25,228 nt of DNA from positions 1 through 25,228 of the forward strand of contig HF989689.1 of the NCBI GenBank assembly GCA_000431315.1, in the 5' to 3' direction. The position numbers were made by a program, and so were the translations under genes. The notes below the pieces were generated by a model, which was not told the DNA's origin, did no database searches, and saw only the letters and a program-made list of their open reading frames with translations. This document shows positions 15,479 through 23,368 of this stretch, piece by piece (the stretch's first letter is position 1; each line of letters opens with the position of its first letter). The DNA is from Brachyspira sp. CAG:484. Lineage in GTDB: Bacteria; Cyanobacteriota; Vampirovibrionia; Gastranaerophilales; Gastranaerophilaceae.

Positions 15479-18400
15479 ATGGCACAAAATGTAGAGGAAA
15501 TTGCACAAATTCTAAGCCGTTTACAGGAAGAAAATAAGATTAATTCTGATGATGTTAACAGAATATTAGTAGATATTAAATCAAAGGTTGATTATCTTAA
15601 TAACAACAGTGATGAAAATTCATTGCTTATTGACGGATTAAAAGAAGCTTTTGAGATAAAAAAATCTGCTGATATTGAAAGATTTAAAGAATTTACGGAT
15701 TCCCTGGAACAAATAAAAACCACACTTTCCTCAGGCGTATCTTCAGAAGATTTTACCAGATTTTTAGATACCGTTCATTTATTTGAAGCTGACTTTAAAC
15801 AGGCAGTAAGCGGACTTAACTATGATAAACAGAGCTTTTTTGAAGGCATTCAGAATGAAATAGGCAGGATTATCGAAAAATCAGTAATTCTAAAAGATTT
15901 ATTCCCGCAAAAAGAACAGGAAGCTTTAAACAGTATTGCAGATATTATAAATGAAAATATTAATAATATAAAAGACGATATTAATAATAATGTAAATACT
16001 GATTTTAATTCGTTATCTGAAAATATCGCTTCTGTTATATCCCGGATAAATACATTACAAGACGAATTTTCTGCAAATACAGCATCAAATATAAACAGCT
16101 TGTCCGAAGAGGTGAAGGCTTCTGCATCAAAACTGGACAGTGAACTCGGAGAGTTAAAATCTATTTTAGATAAAAACTTCCAAGATAATACCCAGTTCCT
16201 TACAGCCCTGAATGATGCAAATTTTAAGGTTTCATCAATTATTCAGGAAAGTAAAAAAGAGCTTAACGACAATATCAATTCTGTAAAATCATCTTTTGAC
16301 GGTTTATATGCACTGTTTGAAGACTTAAAAAATGAAATTAAACAGGCGGCAGATGATAATTTAAACAGAATTATTGAAAGTATTAAAGAAAATTCCACAC
16401 AGATTGCAGATTTTAAAGAAAATGTTTCAATCCATCTTACTGACTACCTTACATCAATAAAAGATTTGTTTATTGCTTTTTCCGAAGATATGAAAAACAG
16501 TCAGGAAGCTTTAGCCTCTGATATTTTTGATAAAAAGCTTCAAGAACTTGAGGTAATTTCAAAAGATATAACCAATTTAGATTTAAATCTTGCACAAAAA
16601 GAAGATAACTATAAATCTTACGTATCCCAGAAAATTGATGAACTTCAAAGTTTTATTGCTTCAGTACAGGAAAGTGTTAAAAATAGTGAGAATACAGCGT
16701 CAATAAGTTTATTAGAAAAAATTTCTGCACTGGAAGCAGCAATTAATAACACAACAGCCCAAAATGAAAAGTTTGAAGAAATACACAGAACATTAGAAGA
16801 ATATGCAAGCATAGTAAATAATTTTGCATCTAATACTGATATAAAATTCGGTGAATCAATTTCTGAGATTACTGAAATCAAAGACTATATAGCCAATACT
16901 TCTATAAAGCTTGATGATGTTCAAAATAATATTGCCGGCGCAGTAAATATTAACAGCGAAAAAGTTGATGAATTAAAAAATACAGTTTCCAACCAGCTTA
17001 ATAATGTTAATACCAAGCTTTTCACTCTCGGGGATGAACTAAAACAGGAGCTAAGCAGCGGAAATAACTCGGTTGAGGAATTAAAAGATGAAATAAATAC
17101 AAACGTTAACAGCAATTTTAACGATGTAAAAACAATCCTTGAATGTATGAGAGCAAATGTTTCACAATGCTCTGACAATATCAACGGAAAAATTGATGAA
17201 TATAATGGTACAATTACAAACAATAACGAAACCAATAAAGAAATCTTAAATAATCTGCAAAATTCAATAAATGAAACTCTTGCGATGATTGAACAGAGCA
17301 GAGCTTTAAGTAATGACCGTTATGTTATACTGGAAGAAAATTTAAAATCAAACCTTGAAAAGCTGGATGAATTATTTTCAGGAAAAACTTCCCAATATAC
17401 AAAGAATGTTGATGAAAAATTTACAACCCTTACAGACAGTCTGAATCTTATCAAATCTAATCTTGAAGAAAAAGACGGGAATTTCACACTTTTAAAACAA
17501 AATTTAGATGAGGTACTGGGTGAAATTGAAAAAGCAAAAATAAATATTACAGATAACCAGCTTATTAATAACAGCAACCTTGAGCAGTCTGTTATTTCTA
17601 ACTTAAAAAATACAGAACAGATTATTTCAGAAAAAATAAGTTTAATTAATGAAACTTTGCAGTTTTTAAAAACGGATTTTGAACAAAAACTTAATGCTAA
17701 TCCGGAAATTGTAGAAACTTTAAACTCAAGCATCCAAACTGCAACAGAAAATATTAATAAAGACTTTCAGCAAAACTTCAGCTATATTTCAAAAAATATT
17801 GAAACTGCGCTGCTGCAAATAGAACAGGCTAAGAACGATATTTCTGAAAAACAAACCTCAGGACAAAACAGCCTTGAAGAAGCCGTTATCCTAAACTTAC
17901 GAAACGCAGAAGAAAATCTGGCAGAAAGAACTGTAAAATATTCTCAAGATGTTGCAGAAAAATTTGACACTTTATCAGAATATATAAACTCAATTAAAAC
18001 ACAGCTTGAAGAAAAACCTGACTCAGCAGATGATATTGCAGAAAAGCTTAATAAAAGTATTCTGGCTGCAAAAAATGAAATTAACGAAAATATAAAAGAA
18101 GACTTTAACTCTATGGCACAGAGTATCGGAGCTCTTCTTGCCCAAATTGAAAACGCAAAAAAAGATATTACTGCAAACAATGCAACCAACCATAGCAATT
18201 TGGAGCAGTCTGTTATCTCTAATTTACGGATAGCAGAAGAAAATATTGCGGAAAAAACCGGAAAATATTCACAAGATATTGTTGAAAATTTCGACACAAT
18301 TTCAGATCATATAAGTGCTATCAAATCCCGTTTGGAAGAAGCTCCCGAAAAGGAAGATGCTTCCACTGAAATTGCAGAAAAAATTGATGAAAGTATCCTT

Positions 18401-21400
18401 TCAGCCAAAAATGAAATTAATCAAAATATAAAAGAAGACTTTAATTCGGTTGCACAAAGTATCGGTGCCCTTCTTGCCAGAATTGAAGCTGTAAAAAGCG
18501 ATATTACTTCAAATAATGTTACCGGAAGAAACAATCTGGAACAGTCAATCATTGCAAATTTGAAAACCACAGAAGAAATTCTGGCTGCAAACTCTGCAAA
18601 ATATTCAGGAGAAGTTACAGAAAAACTAGAAGCTATTTCTGATAATATTGCAAAAGCAAAAGCCGGTCTGGAAGAAGTTTTAAATAGCAACAGCTCAAAT
18701 TCTGCCGAAAAACTTCTGTTAATAGAATCAAAACTGAATAATATATCTGATGAATACGAACAAAACCTGGCAATGCTTCAAGCTAAGCTTGGTGAGTATG
18801 TAATGACAGTCGATAAGATTTCTGAAGATACAAATTCAAAACTGGATAATTCAATTAACGAATTTATTGATATAAAGCTGGAGTTAAATAAAATACTTGA
18901 TAATATAAAGAGCCTTCAAGAAAGTAATACCGGCGAATTAAGCACACACCTTATAGATATAATCGACAAACTTGGTATAATAACCGAAAGTATTAACAAC
19001 TCAAAAGATGAAGTAAAAACAGATGTAAAAGAAGTTCTGCAGGAAAATATAAATTTCATAGATAAAGGACTCGGCTATCTGACATTAAGCCTTGACGAAA
19101 TTAAGTCAAAACAATCAGAAAATTATGATCTTTATACAAATAGCCTGTCAGACAAAATAAATAGTATTAAACAGGAAATAGAACTTGTAAATACTGATGT
19201 TGTCAGTGCAATGAATACAAAATCCGAAGAGTTTATAAAAGAATTTGAACCGCTGAAACAGGCAGTCGATAAGTTTCTGGAATTTGATTTTAATGAGGTC
19301 ATCGGAGAGATAAAAAACCAGGTTGAACTTTCTTATTTGAACCTGCTGTCAGAACTGAACGACAACTTAATTGAAAACCATGATGCTTATATAAGAATTG
19401 AAAATACGTATAAAGATATAGCTTCAAGATGCGCATCTCTTGAGGATTACATTAACAGCTTTACAAAAGACAATCTTGAGCTGCTAAATTCAACAATAGC
19501 AAATATTGATTTGACAGTTCGTTCAAACCTTGAAAAAACGAATTCACTAATTGAACAATGGCAGCAAAATATTGATGCAATTGAAGAAAAAATTACTGAA
19601 AACCGTAATTCATACCAAAACTCACTGACTGCTATTCTGGAAGATGTTAAAAATACACTGGATGCAAAAATAGACTCAGGTAATTCAGAGTTAAAAGATT
19701 GTCTTGCAGTAATGCTTAATAACGAAGACTTAATGTATACTCTGGAGAGCATTGGCGGAGATCTTAGCGAAAAAATCAATGATTACAAATCACACATTGA
19801 CGAATCCAGTGAAAATATTAAAAATGACATTTCTACTATGAACAAAACCTTGTCTGACAAATTAGATATGGTTAAACTAGAAATGCAAAACACCAGTGCA
19901 GAAGAACTTGCCTCAGCAATTAATCAGCAAGCACAAAATATTATTGATACAGTTAGAAATCTACATGAAAAAGTTGATATTCTGGCTATGGATGACAATT
20001 CTGAAATTTGCGGCGACATTCTCGATGCAGTTCAGAACCTGCACAATAAAGTTGATATTCTTGCAATGTCCGATAACTCGGATAATGTAGATGAAATTAA
20101 TGATATACTGGAAAAGATTACTTCTACTATTAAATCACTGCATGACAAAATAGACATACTTGCAATGGCAGATAATTCTGAAATGCAGAGTGAGATTGAC
20201 GAGATATACGATCTTCTTCTTGAGCAGAAAAAACTAATAGAAGAAGTAAGCGGAAGAAATCAGGCAGAAGAAGTAAGCGAAAAAATTAATGAAAAATTAA
20301 GCGAAGTTCTTATCAATATAGACAAAACAACTGATGGAACAGACAAGATTGCAGAAACACTTAAAATTCTTCATGAAAAAGTTGATATTCTTGCACTCAC
20401 AGATGATTCAGACTTAAGAGATGAAATTGATGACATTAAAAACCTAATATATGAGCAAAGAAAATTATTTGAAGAAGCAGAAGATAATGAAAAAGCTCAT
20501 GAAATTGACAATTATCTAACCCAGCTTCTTTCAGAGATTAACAAAATCGAAAAAGGTGTTTCAGAAATTGACCTTGATAAAAACGCCCGGGATATAAAAG
20601 ATTCTGTAATGACAGCAATCCTTTCTGTAACAGACCAGATTTCATTTGTAGAAGAAACAGAAGAAATAAAAGATTTTGTAGAAGAAAAGACAGATGCAAT
20701 TAACAGAACACTTTTAGATGTAAAAAAACAACTTAACAATATAACAAATAGCGGCGATGACATGGATTTCTATTCCTATACCCTTCAGGATGTGGAATCC
20801 GATATTGCAAAACTTAGGTTAATACTAAATGACATCTCAACATCAAATTCATCTGCAGAGGTAGGTGTAATTTCAACAAATATTAACCGTATTGCAAAAT
20901 CAATCGAGGACCTGCGTCAATCACTAACTAACGAAGAAAGTTTTGAATTAAAAACAGACTTTGAAAAATTAAACGAAGATATTCTTAGCCTAAGCGCAAG
21001 AACAAATAAATTATTGCTAAACTCAGATGAATCCTACAGAATAATCTGTGACAGCCTGGATGAATTTAACCGCAGGACAAGCAGCCTTGAGGAAAGGCTT
21101 AACATACTCGATAACCGCAATATAGAAAACAGACTGTCAATTATTGATGAAAAAGTAAATGAAACAATGAATTCCAACAAGGTGCTGAAAAATGTTATGA
21201 TGTATCTTGGGGAATGGATGGACGGTACATCAGAAACAATCTCCGGTATTTATGAAAAGGCTGCTAAAGCGTCTTCGATGCGCGGAATCCTTGATGAACT
21301 GAAAGAAACCGTTCCAGAAAAAGAGGCCTTAATTAAAACAATTGAAGAAAGGTTTGAAGAACAGCAAAACAGAATAGACAGACTTGAGAAAAAGCTTGAA

Positions 21401-21526
21401 AAAGCAATTGCTGTTATTGAGGAGCGTGACGAAAATCTCGTGCTTAATAAAATCGACAAACTAGAAAATCAACTGTCAAAATTAAGCCTTAGTATAGAAA
21501 AGCTGGCTTCATATGTTGATGAATAA
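15479..21526 (+). CDS. Giant modular coiled-coil protein, unknown function
   Basis: This encodes about 2015 aa from the ATG at 15479, chosen because AAAGGAAAG precedes it. An in-frame ATG at 15437 abuts the likely -10 and has no ribosome binding site. There is no signal peptide or transmembrane segment. Almost the whole chain is acidic, Asn/Ser/Glu/Lys-rich helix with heptad-like spacing, only two tryptophans and few cysteines. Three regions stand out. About 17267-18690 holds five related modules. 19961-20410 holds four copies of LHxKxDILAxxDxS. The C-terminal part (from about 21180) starts with a compact MMYLGEWMDGTSE segment, followed by a strong coiled coil. It is likely a filamentous cytoplasmic scaffold or tether. 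SMC, MukB and chemoreceptor identities are not supported. The last 14 nt overlap the glcD-like gene. Confidence 0.85.
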   Translation: MAQNVEEIAQILSRLQEENKINSDDVNRILVDIKSKVDYLNNNSDENSLLIDGLKEAFEIKKSADIERFKEFTDSLEQIKTTLSSGVSSEDFTRFLDTVHLFEADFKQAVSGLNYDKQSFFEGIQNEIGRIIEKSVILKDLFPQKEQEALNSIADIINENINNIKDDINNNVNTDFNSLSENIASVISRINTLQDEFSANTASNINSLSEEVKASASKLDSELGELKSILDKNFQDNTQFLTALNDANFKVSSIIQESKKELNDNINSVKSSFDGLYALFEDLKNEIKQAADDNLNRIIESIKENSTQIADFKENVSIHLTDYLTSIKDLFIAFSEDMKNSQEALASDIFDKKLQELEVISKDITNLDLNLAQKEDNYKSYVSQKIDELQSFIASVQESVKNSENTASISLLEKISALEAAINNTTAQNEKFEEIHRTLEEYASIVNNFASNTDIKFGESISEITEIKDYIANTSIKLDDVQNNIAGAVNINSEKVDELKNTVSNQLNNVNTKLFTLGDELKQELSSGNNSVEELKDEINTNVNSNFNDVKTILECMRANVSQCSDNINGKIDEYNGTITNNNETNKEILNNLQNSINETLAMIEQSRALSNDRYVILEENLKSNLEKLDELFSGKTSQYTKNVDEKFTTLTDSLNLIKSNLEEKDGNFTLLKQNLDEVLGEIEKAKINITDNQLINNSNLEQSVISNLKNTEQIISEKISLINETLQFLKTDFEQKLNANPEIVETLNSSIQTATENINKDFQQNFSYISKNIETALLQIEQAKNDISEKQTSGQNSLEEAVILNLRNAEENLAERTVKYSQDVAEKFDTLSEYINSIKTQLEEKPDSADDIAEKLNKSILAAKNEINENIKEDFNSMAQSIGALLAQIENAKKDITANNATNHSNLEQSVISNLRIAEENIAEKTGKYSQDIVENFDTISDHISAIKSRLEEAPEKEDASTEIAEKIDESILSAKNEINQNIKEDFNSVAQSIGALLARIEAVKSDITSNNVTGRNNLEQSIIANLKTTEEILAANSAKYSGEVTEKLEAISDNIAKAKAGLEEVLNSNSSNSAEKLLLIESKLNNISDEYEQNLAMLQAKLGEYVMTVDKISEDTNSKLDNSINEFIDIKLELNKILDNIKSLQESNTGELSTHLIDIIDKLGIITESINNSKDEVKTDVKEVLQENINFIDKGLGYLTLSLDEIKSKQSENYDLYTNSLSDKINSIKQEIELVNTDVVSAMNTKSEEFIKEFEPLKQAVDKFLEFDFNEVIGEIKNQVELSYLNLLSELNDNLIENHDAYIRIENTYKDIASRCASLEDYINSFTKDNLELLNSTIANIDLTVRSNLEKTNSLIEQWQQNIDAIEEKITENRNSYQNSLTAILEDVKNTLDAKIDSGNSELKDCLAVMLNNEDLMYTLESIGGDLSEKINDYKSHIDESSENIKNDISTMNKTLSDKLDMVKLEMQNTSAEELASAINQQAQNIIDTVRNLHEKVDILAMDDNSEICGDILDAVQNLHNKVDILAMSDNSDNVDEINDILEKITSTIKSLHDKIDILAMADNSEMQSEIDEIYDLLLEQKKLIEEVSGRNQAEEVSEKINEKLSEVLINIDKTTDGTDKIAETLKILHEKVDILALTDDSDLRDEIDDIKNLIYEQRKLFEEAEDNEKAHEIDNYLTQLLSEINKIEKGVSEIDLDKNARDIKDSVMTAILSVTDQISFVEETEEIKDFVEEKTDAINRTLLDVKKQLNNITNSGDDMDFYSYTLQDVESDIAKLRLILNDISTSNSSAEVGVISTNINRIAKSIEDLRQSLTNEESFELKTDFEKLNEDILSLSARTNKLLLNSDESYRIICDSLDEFNRRTSSLEERLNILDNRNIENRLSIIDEKVNETMNSNKVLKNVMMYLGEWMDGTSETISGIYEKAAKASSMRGILDELKETVPEKEALIKTIEERFEEQQNRIDRLEKKLEKAIAVIEERDENLVLNKIDKLENQLSKLSLSIEKLASYVDE
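17267..18690 (+). repeat. Five diverged coiled-coil modules inside the giant protein
   Basis: Modules start with an (I/L)xxxLxxIExxK helix at 17267, 17504, 17798, 18125 and 18461, a spacing of 79, 98, 109 and 112 codons. Each continues with NLEQSVISNL-like and EKxxxYSxxVxEKFxTLS-like segments. The last two copies share near-identical DNA around 18092-18140 and 18425-18475 (aatataaaagaagactttaa in both), so that duplication is recent. Confidence 0.75.
19961..20410 (+). repeat. Four copies of the LHxKxDILAxxDxS motif
   Basis: Copies at 19961-20002 (LHEKVDILAMDDNS), 20039-20080 (LHNKVDILAMSDNS), 20138-20179 (LHDKIDILAMADNS) and 20369-20410 (LHEKVDILALTDDS). Spacing is 26, 33 and 77 codons. Copies 3 and 4 are both followed by a (Q/R)xE(I)xxIxxLIxEQxKLxEE helix. 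Confidence 0.85.
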
Positions 21527-22898
21527 AAAATTCATAAAAGATCTAAAAACTACCCTGACACCTGACAACGTTCTTACAACGCTGGAAGAAAGATATGCCT
21601 ACGCTCAGGATGCAACAAATATAAAAAAAATAGAGCACCTTCCCGATGCTGTAGTATTTGCAGAGAATAAAGAACAGGTGCAGAAAGTAGTAAAACTTGC
21701 ATCAAAATACAAAGTTCCCGTAATTTGCCGCGGCGCAGGAACAAATGTTGTAGGCGCGTGTACTGTTGAACATGGCGGGATAATACTAAATTTCTCCAAG
21801 ATGAACAAAATTCTTGAACTAAGCCGGGAAAATATGACCGCACGAGTTCAGCCGGGAGTTATTGTGGGAGATTTACAAAAAGAAGCAGAAAAACTCGGGC
21901 TTTTTTATCCGCCGGATCCTTCAAATCTTGCAGTTTCAACCATTGGCGGAAGCATTGCACAATCATCAGGAGGCGCAAAAACATTCAAATACGGCTCAAC
22001 AAAGGATTACGTTATTGACCTGGAAGTTATAACAGCAAAAGGTGAAATATTAAGAACAGGCTCCAATACAATTAAAAATGCAACAGGATACAACCTTTCA
22101 ACACTTTTTGTCGGTTCTGAGGGTACTCTGGGTATCGTAACAGAAGCCACACTGAAATTAATTCCAAAACCGGAAAGCAGAATGGTGTTAATGACATATT
22201 TTGATAGAATAGAAGATTCAATCCTTGCGGTTAATTCTATTATTGAACAGAATATTTATCCTGCGACACTTGATTTTATGGATAATAATGCAATACGGAC
22301 AGTTGAAAAGTTTTATCCGGCAGGGCTTTTATGCGATAAGGATGCTGCTCTAGTAATAGAGATTGACGGGTTTCAAAATACAATTGAACAGCAGCGTGCA
22401 ACTATAGTTTCTATCCTTGAAAACTGTAACGCCTCACAAATTCAATATTCAAGAACAGAAGAAGAATATAATAAAATATGGACTGCAAGACGTTCTTCAA
22501 TGGGAGCCTGCGCAAAATTAAAACCAAATGTAACAACCGATGATGTAATTGTTCCAAGAAAAAATCTTGCACAGCTTGTGAAAGGTATTCGTGAAATATG
22601 CCAAAAATATAACCTGACAGTCTGTATGGTCGGACATGTCGGCGATGGAAGCGTACATCCGCAAATTCCTATTGACTACAACGATGAAGACGAGTATAAA
22701 CGATTTAAACTTGCAAAGTCAGAAATATACGACCTGACAGCAAAACTTGACGGGATATTATCAGGCGAACATGGCATAGGGTCGGCAAAGCGGGATTATA
22801 TTCACAAGGTAATTAATAGCACTGCTATTGATTATATGCGGATGATAAAAAAGACTTTTGACCCTGATAACATCTTAAATCCATATAAGATTTTTTAA
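21513..22898 (+). CDS. glcD: FAD-linked oxidase, GlcD / D-lactate dehydrogenase type
   Basis: This encodes 461 aa, normal for GlcD. The N-terminal FAD-binding PCMH domain (about 35-220) contains VICRGAGTNVVGACT, FYPPDPSN, STIGGSIAQSSGGAKTFKYG and LFVGSEGTLGIVTEATLKL. The C-terminal oxidase domain contains VGHVGDGSVHPQIPID, the conserved LSGEHGIGSAKRDYI and FDPDNILNPYKIF. These enzymes oxidise D-2-hydroxyacids such as glycolate or D-lactate. No glcE, glcF or electron-transfer flavoprotein gene is adjacent, so the electron acceptor is unknown. The start overlaps the coiled-coil gene by 14 nt. A second Met two codons on is an alternative. No independent ribosome binding site is evident, so translational coupling is likely. 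Confidence 0.92.
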   Translation: MLMNKKFIKDLKTTLTPDNVLTTLEERYAYAQDATNIKKIEHLPDAVVFAENKEQVQKVVKLASKYKVPVICRGAGTNVVGACTVEHGGIILNFSKMNKILELSRENMTARVQPGVIVGDLQKEAEKLGLFYPPDPSNLAVSTIGGSIAQSSGGAKTFKYGSTKDYVIDLEVITAKGEILRTGSNTIKNATGYNLSTLFVGSEGTLGIVTEATLKLIPKPESRMVLMTYFDRIEDSILAVNSIIEQNIYPATLDFMDNNAIRTVEKFYPAGLLCDKDAALVIEIDGFQNTIEQQRATIVSILENCNASQIQYSRTEEEYNKIWTARRSSMGACAKLKPNVTTDDVIVPRKNLAQLVKGIREICQKYNLTVCMVGHVGDGSVHPQIPIDYNDEDEYKRFKLAKSEIYDLTAKLDGILSGEHGIGSAKRDYIHKVINSTAIDYMRMIKKTFDPDNILNPYKIF

Positions 22899-22922
22899 CT
22901 TTACCTCTAACCAGTTGTCAAA

Positions 22923-23015
22923 GCTTTCCTCCGGCTCAACGCTGCTGTATATTGGCAAGATTTTCTAACACAGCTTTAAAATTCCGCTCAGGTTACTTAT
23001 CAATGAATTTTGCAG
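22923..23015. repeat. Intergenic repeat, copy A
   Basis: This stretch of about 90 bp shares ordered blocks with copy B near 25008-25105: ccggctcaacgc (22931-22942), tttcta (22962-22967), and gttacttatca (22992-23002) followed by a gaattttgcag-like tail. Distances between blocks agree to within 2 bp. No reading frame is conserved. It begins some 25 bp after the glcD stop. Confidence 0.65.
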
Positions 23016-23262
23016 GACAAATCTATTTTTGTTATAAACGATAATACAATTTATATTGTCTTGTATGATTAATTTATATTAAGCATTTTGAAAGAAATAT
23101 TATGCCACTTTGGAACAAATTTATAACACGAAAATTAAATTTTTCTGTTAAGTAAAGGCTGAAAACGTGTAAAATCAACACTTTTAGCATAAGATTAGTG
23201 TTAAATTTTGTAACATTTACTAATGATGTAGTACTATATATCGAGGAAATATTTTAGAAAAG
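23016..23262. other. AT-rich non-coding stretch upstream of the R3H ATPase gene
   Basis: No open reading frame of note is present. It contains a short dyad (acaat-ttat-attgt near 23046-23059) and a TTGTAA-18 bp-TACTAT pair (23208-23237) that could be an upstream promoter for the ATPase gene. An aacact/agtgtt inverted repeat lies near 23176-23202. I recognise no known riboswitch or RNA family. Confidence 0.35.
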
Positions 23263-23271
23263 TGGTATAAT
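23263..23271 (+). promoter_or_regulatory. Extended -10 promoter of the R3H ATPase gene
   Basis: TGG TATAAT (TATAAT at 23266-23271). The predicted start near 23278 gives a leader of about 90 nt. The -35 position has no consensus. Confidence 0.55.
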
Positions 23272-23368
23272 ATAAGTGGAGAGAGAAAATATATATCAGA
23301 CATATTTCAAATAGCCAATAATCATATTTTGTATATATAACAGCAAAATAGAAAGGCATATAAAGAAA

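Noticed and set aside
16645..21459. Multiple minus-strand open frames inside the coiled-coil gene
   Set aside because: They mirror the biased, repetitive coding sequence, are Ser/Phe-rich shadows, and lack ribosome binding sites and families.
15479..21526. Identification of the giant gene as SMC/MukB or a chemoreceptor
   Set aside because: No Walker motifs, hinge, transmembrane helix or signalling hairpin is visible.
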